From: Ectopseudomonas toyotomiensis
GTDB taxonomy: Bacteria > Pseudomonadota > Gammaproteobacteria > Pseudomonadales > Pseudomonadaceae
Direction of reading: 5' to 3'
Assembly: GCF_900115695.1 (NCBI RefSeq)
Contig: NZ_FOXK01000018.1
Location: 1 to 44,316 of the forward strand
Length of the DNA stretch: 44,316 nt
The position numbers and the translations under genes were made by a program. This document shows, piece after piece, positions 22,720 to 31,197 of this stretch (positions within the stretch are counted from its first letter, which is position 1; the number at the start of each line of letters is the position of its first letter). The notes below the pieces were generated by a model. The model searched no databases. It had not been told where the DNA came from and was given only the letters and a program-made list of their open reading frames with translations.

Positions 22720-23457
22720 TCAACCCTTGAAGCTGTCGCAGAAGGCCTGCGCCTCGGCCACATCCAGGGTGCCTTCGTAAATCGCGCGGCCGGTGATGGC
22801 GCCGATGATGCCGGGCGAGCGCGCCAGCAGCAGCTTCTCGATATCACCCAGGTTGTGGATGCCGCCGGAGGCGATCACCGGAATGCGGCTGGCAGCGGCC
22901 AGCGCGGCGGTGGCTTCGACGTTGCACCCCTGCATCATGCCGTCTTTGGCGATGTCGGTATAAACGATGGCGGACACGCCGTCAGCCTCGAAGCGCTTGG
23001 CCAGGTCGGTAGCCTGCACGCTGGAGACTTCCGCCCAGCCGTCGGTGGCAACGAAGCCGTCCTTGGCATCCAGGCCGACGATGACCTTGCCGGGGAAGGC
23101 CTTGCACGCCTCGGTGACGAACTCAGGCTCTTTCACCGCCTTGGTGCCGATGATCACGTAGCTGACGCCGGCACGCACGTAGTGCTCGATGGTCTCCAGA
23201 GTACGGATACCGCCGCCGATCTGAATTGGCAGGGTCGGGTAGCGCTTGGCAATGGCGGTGACCACCTCGCCGTTGACCGGTTGGCCTTCGAAGGCGCCGT
23301 TCAGGTCGACCAGATGCAGACGACGGCAGCCACCCTCGACCCACTTGGCAGCCATGCTCACCGGATCATCGGAGAACACCGTGGAGTCTTCCATACGGCC
23401 CTGACGCAGACGCACGCAGGCGCCGTCCTTCAGATCGATAGCGGGGATAATCAGCAT
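22720..23457 (-). CDS. hisA: Phosphoribosylformimino-5-aminoimidazole carboxamide ribotide isomerase
   Basis: A 245-residue (beta/alpha)8 barrel catalysing the Amadori rearrangement of ProFAR to PRFAR. Catalytic acids: Asp8 (IIPAIDLKDGACVRL) and the Asp of VGLDAKDGFV. The internal repeat with a second phosphate-binding loop, IPVIASGGIHN, is visible. It follows the DUF2164 gene by 37 bp. Confidence 0.98.
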   Translation of the reverse strand: MLIIPAIDLKDGACVRLRQGRMEDSTVFSDDPVSMAAKWVEGGCRRLHLVDLNGAFEGQPVNGEVVTAIAKRYPTLPIQIGGGIRTLETIEHYVRAGVSYVIIGTKAVKEPEFVTEACKAFPGKVIVGLDAKDGFVATDGWAEVSSVQATDLAKRFEADGVSAIVYTDIAKDGMMQGCNVEATAALAAASRIPVIASGGIHNLGDIEKLLLARSPGIIGAITGRAIYEGTLDVAEAQAFCDSFKG

Positions 23458-23494
23458 CGGTTGAACCTGCTCAAGTTTGAATTCGGTAAGGCGC

Positions 23495-23749
23495 TCAGCT
23501 CTTTTCGAGCGCCCAGAGGTCGCTCTCGATGCTTTCGAACCTGTCTTTCAGGTGCGCCTGCACATCGAGAATCGCCTTGTTGTAATAGTGCGGCGCCAGC
23601 TCGCGGGTGATCTGGTCGAGGACTTCCTGCACTTCGAAGGTGCCCAGCTGCAGCTCGAAACGTTCGTCGAGAAAGCGCTTCAGCATCAGCAGCGCGGCCT
23701 GCTCCTGGGCAGGCTCAAGCGCGAGACTGGGGACCTTGCTGCGGGCCAT
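23495..23749 (-). CDS. DUF2164 family small protein in the his operon
   Basis: 84 residues (MARSKVPSLALEPAQEQAALLM...), acidic and mostly helical. It matches the DUF2164 pattern, with a central ELAPHYYNKAILDVQAHLKDRFESIESDLWAL. Its ATG overlaps the hisH stop as TAATG, so it is translationally coupled to hisH. No biochemical role is known to me. Conserved placement between hisH and hisA would hint at a part in histidine synthesis or simple hitch-hiking. The longer frame upstream is antisense-like and not used. Confidence 0.85.
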   Translation of the reverse strand: MARSKVPSLALEPAQEQAALLMLKRFLDERFELQLGTFEVQEVLDQITRELAPHYYNKAILDVQAHLKDRFESIESDLWALEKS

Positions 23750-24387
23750 TACCAGCGCCCATCCCAGGCGGCGAAGTTCTGCAGCAGCTGCAGGCCATGG
23801 GTATGGCTCTTCTCCGGGTGGAACTGCACGGCGAAGCGCGAGCCCTCGGCCAGTGCGGCAGCGAAGTCCTTGCCGTAGTGGCCGCGACCGACCACCTGCT
23901 GCGGCTTGCCGGCCTCGATGTAGTAGCTGTGCACGAAGTAGAAGCGTGCGCTGTCCGGGATGTCGTGCCACAGCGGGTGCTTGACTGCCTGGCTGACCTC
24001 GTTCCAGCCCATGTGCGGCACCTTCAGGCGCTCGCCGTCTTCGTTCAGATCCTTGCCGAAGAAGCGCACCTGACCGGGGAACAGGCCGATGCAGTCGACG
24101 CCGTCGTTCTCCTCGCTGCGCTCGAGCAGCGCCTGCATACCGACGCAGATACCGAGGAACGGACGGTCGGCGCTGACCTCACGCACCAGCTCATCGAAGC
24201 CCAGGCGCCTGATCTCGGCCATGCAGTCGCGGATCGCGCCGACGCCGGGAAACACCACGCGGTCGGCCTCGCGGATCACCTTGGCGTCGGAGGTCACCAG
24301 CACGCGGCCGGCGCCGACATGCTCCAGCGCCTTGGCCACCGAGTGCAGGTTGCCCATGCCATAGTCGATTACGGCTACCGTCTGCAT
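23749..24387 (-). CDS. hisH: Imidazole glycerol phosphate synthase, glutamine amidotransferase subunit
   Basis: A 212-residue class I glutaminase feeding ammonia to HisF. The nucleophilic Cys is in GICVGMQALLERSE, and the His-Glu pair in VQFHPEKSHTHG. The ATG immediately follows the hisB stop (TAA ATG), and the stop overlaps the DUF2164 start. Confidence 0.98.
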   Translation of the reverse strand: MQTVAVIDYGMGNLHSVAKALEHVGAGRVLVTSDAKVIREADRVVFPGVGAIRDCMAEIRRLGFDELVREVSADRPFLGICVGMQALLERSEENDGVDCIGLFPGQVRFFGKDLNEDGERLKVPHMGWNEVSQAVKHPLWHDIPDSARFYFVHSYYIEAGKPQQVVGRGHYGKDFAAALAEGSRFAVQFHPEKSHTHGLQLLQNFAAWDGRW

Positions 24388-24981
24388 TTACAGACAGCCC
24401 TTGGTCGACGGCATCTGCCCGGCCATGCGCGGGTCCAGCTCCACCGCCATGCGCAGCGCGCGTCCGAAGGCCTTGAACACGGTCTCGATCTGGTGGTGGG
24501 TGTTGTGCCCACGCAGGTTGTCGATGTGCAGCGACACCAGCGCGTGGTTGACGAAGCCCTGGAAGAACTCCTGGAACAGGTCAACGTCGAAGTTGCCAAC
24601 CACCGCGCGGGTGAACGGCACGTGCATCTGCAGGCCCGGGCGACCGGAGAAGTCGATCACCACGCGCGACAGCGCTTCGTCCAGCGGCACGTAGGAATGG
24701 CCGTAACGGGTCATGCCCTTCTTGTCGCCAATGGCCTTGGTAAAGGCCTGGCCGAGAGTAATGCCGACGTCCTCGACGGTATGGTGGTCGTCGATATGCA
24801 GATCGCCCTTGCACTCGATATCGAGGTCGATCAGACCATGACGGGCGATCTGGTCGAGCATGTGCTCGAGAAAGGGCACACCGATATCGAAGCGCGCCTT
24901 ACCGGTGCCATCCAGGTTGATCGAGACCTTGACCTGGGTCTCCAGGGTGTTGCGCTCGACGAATGCCGTACGTTCGGCCAT
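24388..24981 (-). CDS. hisB: Imidazoleglycerol-phosphate dehydratase
   Basis: A 197-residue monofunctional, manganese-dependent dehydratase making imidazole acetol phosphate. Metal-binding histidine motifs: HMLDQIARHG, DDHHTVEDVG, GHSYVPLDEA and GHNTHHQIE. No phosphatase domain is fused, unlike the E. coli enzyme. GGAG six bases before 24981 favours MAERTAF over a GTG start 12 bases upstream. First gene of the hisB-hisH-DUF2164-hisA-hisF operon. Confidence 0.97.
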   Translation of the reverse strand: MAERTAFVERNTLETQVKVSINLDGTGKARFDIGVPFLEHMLDQIARHGLIDLDIECKGDLHIDDHHTVEDVGITLGQAFTKAIGDKKGMTRYGHSYVPLDEALSRVVIDFSGRPGLQMHVPFTRAVVGNFDVDLFQEFFQGFVNHALVSLHIDNLRGHNTHHQIETVFKAFGRALRMAVELDPRMAGQMPSTKGCL

Positions 24982-25075
24982 CACCAGCTCCACGAATTAC
25001 TAACGGAAAAAGGCCAGCATTATAGGCGTGCCGGGGCGGCAACGGCTACCGGCGATGGTCGGACGGGCAGAAACG

Positions 25076-25113
25076 AAAAAGCCCGCGCAGGCGCGAGGCC
25101 TGAGCGGGCTTTT
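25076..25113 (-). terminator. Terminator of the MFS transporter gene
   Basis: AAAAAGCCCGC (25076-25086) pairs with GCGGGCTTTT (25104-25113), with an inner stem CAGGC/GCCTG. It lies 15 bp past the transporter stop on the minus strand. Symmetric enough to act both ways. Confidence 0.85.
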
Positions 25114-25127
25114 CCACAAGCACGGCG

Positions 25128-26786
25128 TTACTGGAACAGCACGACGGTCTTCTGCAGGGTGATCCACACACCCCAGGCCAGCGGGATACCCACCACCAGC
25201 CAGGCGGCGACTGCCACCGGCTTGCTCGACGGATCAGCCGACCACTCCAGCTCGCTCGCTGCCGGCGCCGACTTCTCGCCATGGGCGCGCTCGGCGGCCA
25301 GCTCGGCCTCGGTCATGAAGTACTTTGGCGCCACCGGACGCACCAGGGAGTTGCAGATGAAGCCCAGCACCAGCAGACCGGCAAGGATGTACAGAGTGAT
25401 GTCGTAGGCCGCAGCCTTCTCCACTCCGATGCTCAACTGGTACTCGCGCAGGTAGTTGACCAGCACCGGGCCAAGCACACCAGCCACCGCCCAGGCAGTC
25501 AGCAGGCGACCGTGGATCGCGCCGACCATCTGCGTGCCGAACAAATCGGCCAGGTAGGCGGGCACGGTGGCGAAGCCGCCGCCGTACATCGACAGGATGA
25601 TGCAGAACGCCAGCACGAACAGCGCCAGGCTGCCCAGGTGACCGAGCATCGGCACCGAAGCGTAGAGCGCGAAGCCCAGCCCGAAGAACACGAAGTAGGT
25701 GCCCTTGCGACCGATAAAGTCCGAGCAGGAGGCCCAGAAGAAGCGGCCACCGATGTTGAACAGGCTGAGCAGACCGGTGAAGCCCGCAGCGATGGCGGCG
25801 ATCTCGACCAGTTGCGCGGAGCTGAGCTCGTTGAAGGCCAGGTCGACACCGATCAGCTTGCCGGCGAAGACTTCCTGCAGCAGCGGCGAAGCCATGCCGA
25901 TGATGCCGATACCCGCCGACACGTTCAGGCACAGCACGGCCCAGACCAGCCAGAACTGCGGGGTCTTCCACGCGGTGTTCACGTGTACGTGACCCTTGGT
26001 GATCATCGCGTTGTTGGCCTTGGCTGTCGGCGCGGTCCAGCCTGCCGGTTTCCAGCCGGTCGGCGGTACGCGGTAGGACAGCGCACCACCCATCATGAAG
26101 ATGAAGTAGATCACCGCCATGACCACGAAGCTCTGCCACACGCCCACGCCTTCAGCCGACGCGAAGTGATTCATCAGGATTGCCGCCAGCGGCGCACCGA
26201 CCATCGCACCACCGCCGAAGCCCATGATCGCCATGCCGGTGGCCATGCCGCGCTTGTCCGGGAACCACTTGATCAAGGTCGAAACCGGCGAGATGTAACC
26301 CAGGCCGAGACCGATACCACCGATTACCCCCGAGCCCAGCCATAGCAGCCAGATCTGGTGGGTATAGATACCCAGCGCGGAAATCAGCAGACCGCCGCAC
26401 CAGCACAGCGCGGAGACCACGCCCGCCTTACGCGGGCCAGCATGTTCCAACCAGCCACCCCAGATGGCAGCCGAGCAACCGAGGAAAACGAAGAACAGGG
26501 TATAGATCCAGCCGAGCATGGAGATCTGCCAGTCGCAGTTGCTGGCGAAGATCTGCTCGAAGAAGCCCATTTCCGGGGCACAAGCCGTGGCAGCGGTGAT
26601 ACCGACCGCCTTCGACAGCGGCAACCAGAATACCGAGAAGCCGTAGGCCATGCCGATACACAGGTGAATGGCGAGAGCGGCTGGCGGAACCAACCAACGG
26701 TTGAAACCGGGGCGCGCGATGATGCGCTCCTTGGATAGAAATGCGGGCTTCGCCACATCGCCGTCCAATACAAAGGCGTCAGTCAT
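25128..26786 (-). CDS. OFA-family MFS transporter (oxalate/formate antiporter-like)
   Basis: A 552-residue inner-membrane carrier with about 12-13 membrane helices. The N-terminal half reads RWLVPPAALAIHLCIGMAYGFSVFWLPLSKAVG and GLGLGYISPVSTLIKWFPDKRGMATGMAIMGFGGGAM, the pattern of oxalate/formate and related monocarboxylate carriers. A cytoplasmic tail precedes one extra C-terminal helix (WLVVGIPLAWGVWITLQ). A segment of about 40 residues between helices 2 and 3 (FFEQIFASNCDWQISM) is longer than in many MFS proteins. The substrate is not determinable from sequence; small organic acids are likely. Transcribed alone, divergent from asmA. Confidence 0.85.
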   Translation of the reverse strand: MTDAFVLDGDVAKPAFLSKERIIARPGFNRWLVPPAALAIHLCIGMAYGFSVFWLPLSKAVGITAATACAPEMGFFEQIFASNCDWQISMLGWIYTLFFVFLGCSAAIWGGWLEHAGPRKAGVVSALCWCGGLLISALGIYTHQIWLLWLGSGVIGGIGLGLGYISPVSTLIKWFPDKRGMATGMAIMGFGGGAMVGAPLAAILMNHFASAEGVGVWQSFVVMAVIYFIFMMGGALSYRVPPTGWKPAGWTAPTAKANNAMITKGHVHVNTAWKTPQFWLVWAVLCLNVSAGIGIIGMASPLLQEVFAGKLIGVDLAFNELSSAQLVEIAAIAAGFTGLLSLFNIGGRFFWASCSDFIGRKGTYFVFFGLGFALYASVPMLGHLGSLALFVLAFCIILSMYGGGFATVPAYLADLFGTQMVGAIHGRLLTAWAVAGVLGPVLVNYLREYQLSIGVEKAAAYDITLYILAGLLVLGFICNSLVRPVAPKYFMTEAELAAERAHGEKSAPAASELEWSADPSSKPVAVAAWLVVGIPLAWGVWITLQKTVVLFQ

Positions 26787-27163
26787 AGAGTAGGTCTCTT
26801 CTTATGGTTACGAGCAAGCAAGGGCAATCGCATAGACTCGCCGAGGTAAAAGCTTGCGGAGAGTAGCACCAGGGCGCGACAAATCGCCGCGCAAGAAGTC
26901 AATTTTTATCAATTTATGCAGATTTTTTGCTTTTTACGCAAAAACCCAAAAGATCTCATCTATTGCGTGATAGACGGCGTCGATACAACTGCCAATCCAC
27001 TGCCCGGCGCAGCTGCGGGGAACCGCTCGAACCTATTCCAATCCAAGCTCAAGCCGATCCCTGCTCAGCGCCTCAAGCGGGCGCCTGGACATGGCGCCAT
27101 GACGCTATAATCGGCAGTCTTCTGCACACCGCCATTCCAGCTCTCGAAACCAAGGACCCGTTC
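26787..27163. other. Divergent intergenic region, MFS transporter / asmA
   Basis: 377 bp without a convincing gene. An A/T-rich stretch (26900-26950) contains the dyad TTTTTGC (26924-26930) / GCAAAAA (26938-26944), which would suit a DNA-binding protein or transporter promoter. A TATAAT at 27106-27111 lies 53 bases before the asmA start and is the likely -10 of that operon; no good -35 is visible. The short open frames here (for example from 26916) have no ribosome binding site or recognisable product. Confidence 0.5.
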
Positions 27164-29389
27164 ATGAAAGCGTTAGGCAAGATCCTGGGCCTTTTCTTTC
27201 TCGGCTTGCTGCTGATCGTAGTGGCGCTGCTGTTCGCCCTGACTCATCTGTTCGACCCCAACGATTACAAGGACGAGATCCGCCAGATCGCCCGCGACAA
27301 GGCCAACCTCGAGCTGCAGCTCAGGGGCGACATCGGCTGGAGCCTGTTCCCCTGGCTGGGTCTGGAGCTGACCGACGCCACCCTGGCCAGCGCCGATACC
27401 CCGGACAAACCTTTCGCCGACCTGCGCATGATCGGCCTTTCCGTCCGCGTGATGCCGCTGCTGCGTAAGGAAGTGCAGATGAGCGACATCCGCGTCGACG
27501 GACTCAACCTCAACCTCCAGCGTGACGACAAAGGCCATGGCAACTGGGAAGGCGTTGGCCGCCCGGCCCAGGCCAGTGCGCCACAGCAAACGCCCAGCGA
27601 GCCGGCGCCGAGCGAAGAAACGCCGCCGAGCCAGCCGAGTGACAAACCGGCCGGCCAGCCGGTCAAACTGGATATCGACAGCCTGACCCTGAGCAACTCG
27701 CGCATCGACTACAGCGACGCGCAGAAAGGTCAGCAATTCACCGTCGAGAATATCGAGCTGAAAACCGGCGCCATCCGCGAGGGTGCCAGTATCCCGGTCA
27801 AGCTCAGCGCCTTCTTCGGCACCAATCAGCCAGTGCTGCGTGCACGCAGCGAGATTGAAGGCCAGCTACGCTTCGATCGCGCGCTCAAGCGCTATCAGTT
27901 CGAAGACCTCAAACTGGCCGGTGAAGCCTCGGGCGAGCCACTCAAGGGCAAGACCCTCAACTTCTCTGCCCAGGGCCAACTGCTGGTGGACCTGGCTGCC
28001 AACGTAGCCGAGTGGAATGGCCTCAAGCTATCGGCCAACCAATTGCGCGCCCTCGGCGAGATCAAGGCGCGCGAACTGGGCGAGGACGCCAAGATCTCCG
28101 GCGGGCTGTCCATCGCCTCGCTCAACCTGCGCGAGTTCCTCGACGGCATCGGCGTCGAATTGCCGGCCATGCAGGCTGGCGATGCCCTTAACCAGTTCGA
28201 GCTGGTCAGCCGCCTGAACGGTTCGAGCAAGGGCATGATGTTCGAAGAGCTCAACCTCAAACTCGACGGCAGCAACTTCACCGGCAAGCTCGGCGTGGCC
28301 GATGTCAGCAAGCAGGCACTGCGCATCGACCTCAAGGGCGACAAGCTCGACCTCGATCGCTACCTACCGCCCAAAACCCAGGATAGCGCCGCTGCCGCGC
28401 GCAAGGCGGAGGTCAAGGACAGTATCGCCGGCGCCGGCAAGGACGGCTCCACCCCACTGCCCAACAAACCCACCCAGCAGGCCTGGAGCGACGAGAAAGT
28501 GCTGCCGGTGGACCAGCTGCGCAAGCTCGACCTGCAACTGGCGCTCAGCCTCGCCCAGCTAACCTACGACAAGCATCAGCTCAGCGACGTCAATCTCAAG
28601 GCCAATGGCCGGGGCGGTCTGATCACGGTGGAAGAGGCGCGCGGCAAACTGCAGGGCGGCAGCTTCGTCGGTAGCGGGCGCATAGACGTCCGCCAGGCCG
28701 AGCCGATGCTCAGCGTGGAAAAGCGCGTCAGCCGCATGCCGCTGGAACCACTGCTGAAGAAGGACGATCAGCCGTCGCCGATCAAGGGCCTGCTCGACCT
28801 GGATGCCAAATTCAACACCCGCGGCAACAGCCAGAAGGCCTGGATCGAAGCGCTCAATGGCAACGCCAGCTTCGTCCTCAACGACGGCGTGCTGGTCGAC
28901 GCCAACCTCGAACAGCAACTGTGCCGCGGCATCGCCACCCTCAACCGCAAGGCGTTGAGTAACCCGCCAACCGGCAAGGACACCCCCTTCCGCGAACTCA
29001 AGGGCAGCCTCAGCGTGCGCGATGGCGTCGCCCATAACCCGGACCTCAAGGCCCAGGTGCCGGGTCTGGCAGTCAGCGGCAACGGCGACCTCGACCTGCG
29101 TGTGCTCGGCCTCGACTACAAGGTCGGTATCACCTTGGAAGGCGACCAGCGCGAAATGCCGGACCCGGCCTGCCAGGTCAACGAGCGCTACGTCGGCATC
29201 GAATGGCCGCTGCGCTGTCGCGGCCCGCTGGAGCTCGGCGCCAAGGCCTGCCGCCTGGATCAGGACGGCCTGGGCAAGATCGCTGCGCGCCTGGCCGGCA
29301 ACAAGCTGACCGAGAAGCTGGAAGAGAAGCTCGGTGACAAGGTCAGCCCGGATCTGAAAGACGCACTCAAGGGCCTGTTCAACCGATGA
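27164..29389 (+). CDS. AsmA family protein
   Basis: A 741-residue envelope protein with one N-terminal membrane helix (KILGLFFLGLLLIVVALLFALTHLF), the rest periplasmic. It has the AsmA start (FDPNDYKDEIRQIARDKANLELQLRGDIGWSLFPWLGLEL), a low-complexity Pro/Ser/Glu linker at about residues 140-165, and the C-terminal AsmA region (DGVLVDANLEQQLCRGIATLNRK). AsmA-like proteins are repeating beta-groove structures thought to move phospholipid to the outer membrane (recent family knowledge). AAGGA precedes the ATG; frame upstream is not used. It overlaps mutY by four bases (ATGA). Confidence 0.9.
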   Translation: MKALGKILGLFFLGLLLIVVALLFALTHLFDPNDYKDEIRQIARDKANLELQLRGDIGWSLFPWLGLELTDATLASADTPDKPFADLRMIGLSVRVMPLLRKEVQMSDIRVDGLNLNLQRDDKGHGNWEGVGRPAQASAPQQTPSEPAPSEETPPSQPSDKPAGQPVKLDIDSLTLSNSRIDYSDAQKGQQFTVENIELKTGAIREGASIPVKLSAFFGTNQPVLRARSEIEGQLRFDRALKRYQFEDLKLAGEASGEPLKGKTLNFSAQGQLLVDLAANVAEWNGLKLSANQLRALGEIKARELGEDAKISGGLSIASLNLREFLDGIGVELPAMQAGDALNQFELVSRLNGSSKGMMFEELNLKLDGSNFTGKLGVADVSKQALRIDLKGDKLDLDRYLPPKTQDSAAAARKAEVKDSIAGAGKDGSTPLPNKPTQQAWSDEKVLPVDQLRKLDLQLALSLAQLTYDKHQLSDVNLKANGRGGLITVEEARGKLQGGSFVGSGRIDVRQAEPMLSVEKRVSRMPLEPLLKKDDQPSPIKGLLDLDAKFNTRGNSQKAWIEALNGNASFVLNDGVLVDANLEQQLCRGIATLNRKALSNPPTGKDTPFRELKGSLSVRDGVAHNPDLKAQVPGLAVSGNGDLDLRVLGLDYKVGITLEGDQREMPDPACQVNERYVGIEWPLRCRGPLELGAKACRLDQDGLGKIAARLAGNKLTEKLEEKLGDKVSPDLKDALKGLFNR

Positions 29390-30453
29390 GCCCCGAGCAG
29401 TTCAACGGCGCCGTGCTGGCCTGGTACGACCAGCACGGGCGCAAGGATCTGCCCTGGCAGCAGAACATCACGCCGTACCGTGTCTGGGTGTCGGAAATCA
29501 TGCTGCAGCAGACCCAGGTCAGCACCGTGCTCGGCTACTTCGACCGTTTTATGGCCGCATTACCCACGGTACGCGACCTAGCCGAAGCTCCCGAGGATGA
29601 AGTACTGCACCTGTGGACCGGCCTGGGTTACTACACCCGCGCGCGCAACCTGCAGAAGACCGCACAGATCGTCATGCGTGAGCACGGTGGCGAGTTCCCG
29701 CGCAGCGTCGAGGCGCTGGCCGAACTGCCCGGCATTGGTCGCTCCACCGCCGGCGCCATCGCCAGTCTGAGCATGGGCGTACGAGCGCCGATCCTCGACG
29801 GCAACGTCAAGCGTGTGCTGGCGCGCTACGTGGCGCAGGAGGGCTACCCAGGCGAGCCGAAAGTGGCCAAACAGCTGTGGGACGTGGCAGAGCGCTTCAC
29901 CCCGCATGAACGCGTCAACCACTACACCCAGGCGATGATGGACCTCGGCGCCACCCTCTGCACACGAAGCAAACCCACCTGCCTGCTGTGCCCGGTGCGC
30001 AGCGGCTGCCAGGCGCATCTGCTCGGCCTGGAAATCCGCTACCCGGTGCCCAAGCCGCGCAAGACACTGCCGCAGAAACGCACGCTGATGCCGCTGCTGG
30101 TCAATCACGCCGGTGACATCCTGCTCTATCGCCGCCCCTCAACCGGGCTATGGGGCGGACTGTGGAGCCTGCCGGAGCTGGACGACCTCTCCCAGCTCGA
30201 TGAACTCGGCAGACAACAACAGCTCCAACTCGGCGAGCGCCGCGAGCTGGAAGGCCTGACCCACACCTTCAGCCATTTCCAGTTGGCCATCGAACCCTGG
30301 CTGATTGAGGCAACCGAACAGCCGGGTCGCGTGGCCGAGGCCGACTGGCTCTGGTATAACCTCGCCACCCCGCCGCGCCTGGGCCTCGCCGCCCCGGTGA
30401 AGAAGCTGCTCAAGCGCGCGGCGCAAGTCATTACCGCCGGAGAACCGACATGA
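29386..30453 (+). CDS. mutY: A/G-specific adenine DNA glycosylase
   Basis: A 355-residue base-excision repair enzyme removing adenine opposite 8-oxoguanine. Catalytic Glu37 (SEIMLQQTQV), the helix-hairpin-helix ELPGIGRSTAGAIAS, the catalytic Asp in ILDGNVKRVLARY, and a [4Fe-4S] cluster with C-X6-C-X2-C-X5-C (CTRSKPTCLLCPVRSGC). The C-terminal NUDIX-like domain, which recognises 8-oxoguanine, begins near LMPLLVNHAGDILLYRRPS. Overlaps both neighbours by ATGA, so it is coupled to asmA and yggX. Confidence 0.98.
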   Translation: MSPEQFNGAVLAWYDQHGRKDLPWQQNITPYRVWVSEIMLQQTQVSTVLGYFDRFMAALPTVRDLAEAPEDEVLHLWTGLGYYTRARNLQKTAQIVMREHGGEFPRSVEALAELPGIGRSTAGAIASLSMGVRAPILDGNVKRVLARYVAQEGYPGEPKVAKQLWDVAERFTPHERVNHYTQAMMDLGATLCTRSKPTCLLCPVRSGCQAHLLGLEIRYPVPKPRKTLPQKRTLMPLLVNHAGDILLYRRPSTGLWGGLWSLPELDDLSQLDELGRQQQLQLGERRELEGLTHTFSHFQLAIEPWLIEATEQPGRVAEADWLWYNLATPPRLGLAAPVKKLLKRAAQVITAGEPT

Positions 30454-30722
30454 CCCGCACCGTGCTGTGCCGCAAATACAAACAGGAACTGCCCGGCCTG
30501 GATCGCGCGCCCTACCCCGGCCCCAAGGGTGAAGACATCTTCACCAACGTTTCCAAGCAAGCCTGGGACGAGTGGCAAAAGCACCAGACCATGCTGATCA
30601 ATGAGCGTCGCCTGAACATGATGAACGCCGAAGACCGCAAGTTCCTGCAAGCCGAGATGGACAAGTTCCTCTCCGGCGAGGAATACGCCCAGGCCGAAGG
30701 CTACGTACCGCCGAGCGAATAA
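30450..30722 (+). CDS. yggX: Fe(2+)-trafficking / oxidative damage protection protein YggX
   Basis: A 90-residue cytoplasmic protein that protects iron-sulfur clusters from oxidation. It begins MTRTVLCRKYKQELPGLD with the conserved Cys7 and continues FTNVSKQAWDEWQKHQTMLINE. It overlaps mutY (ATGA). The mutY-yggX pairing is conserved in gammaproteobacteria and makes sense, since MutY carries a cluster and both answer oxidative stress. Confidence 0.97.
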   Translation: MTRTVLCRKYKQELPGLDRAPYPGPKGEDIFTNVSKQAWDEWQKHQTMLINERRLNMMNAEDRKFLQAEMDKFLSGEEYAQAEGYVPPSE

Positions 30723-30725
30723 GAC

Positions 30726-30784
30726 GTAGGGTGCGCCGCGCGCACCAGGGCATCTACAGGGCGGTGCGCACGGCGCACCCTACC
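30726..30784. repeat. CGTAGGGTGCGCC palindromic repeat, near-perfect hairpin
   Basis: The arms at 30727-30747 and 30764-30784 are 21 bases each and complementary except for one base, with a 16-base loop. It starts four bases after the yggX stop codon, so it would fold at the 3' end of the asmA-mutY-yggX message and could block exonucleases. Confidence 0.85.
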
Positions 30785-30833
30785 CTCACGAACCTAAGCG
30801 CCCGAAATAATTAAATATTTTTCAAACCCGCGC

Positions 30834-30862
30834 TTGACACTGATCCTTCAAATCCGTCTAAT
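30834..30862 (+). promoter_or_regulatory. Sigma-70 promoter of tRNA-Phe
   Basis: TTGACA (30834-30839), a 17-base spacer, then TCTAAT (30857-30862). The tRNA begins 13 bases after the -10. GCGCCCC after the -10 resembles a stringent discriminator. Confidence 0.85.
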
Positions 30863-30874
30863 AGCGCCCCGTTG

Positions 30875-30950
30875 GCCCAGGTAGCTCAGTTGGTAGAGCA
30901 GGGGATTGAAAATCCCCGTGTCGGCGGTTCGATTCCGTCCCTGGGCACCA
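30875..30950 (+). tRNA. tRNA-Phe (anticodon GAA)
   Basis: A 76-nt cloverleaf: acceptor GCCCAGG / CCTGGGC with encoded ACCA; D arm GCTCAGTTGGTAGAGC; anticodon stem GGGGA/TCCCC around TTGAAAA; T arm GGCGGTTCGATTCCGTC. A single-gene transcript with its own promoter and terminator. Confidence 0.98.
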
Positions 30951-30966
30951 TGAATAGCAAACGAAG

Positions 30967-30994
30967 AGCCTCAGCCATGTGCTGGGGCTTTTTG
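30967..30994 (+). terminator. Terminator of tRNA-Phe
   Basis: AGCCTCAGC (30967-30975), CATGT loop, GCTGGGGCT (30981-30989), then five T residues. One G-T pair in the stem. Confidence 0.85.
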
Positions 30995-31197
30995 CTTTCT
31001 GTCTCCGGCAATTTTCGTGTGCCATTGTTTCGCCTGCGCGACAAGCAACTGTAACCAGGCGACACCTGCAACCCGGCGACCCTCTATCGCCCAGCAAACG
31101 GCTTGGCGGTCACGGAAACGCTATGCTAGCTTGGCCGCCAGCCAGGACGGCCCGCCGTACGCCGGAGTGCATTCGAAGAAGAAGAGGACACCACCCC

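Noticed and set aside
26916..27110. A 64-codon frame in the MFS/asmA gap
   Set aside because: No ribosome binding site, no recognisable sequence, and it begins in an A/T-rich dyad that is more likely regulatory.
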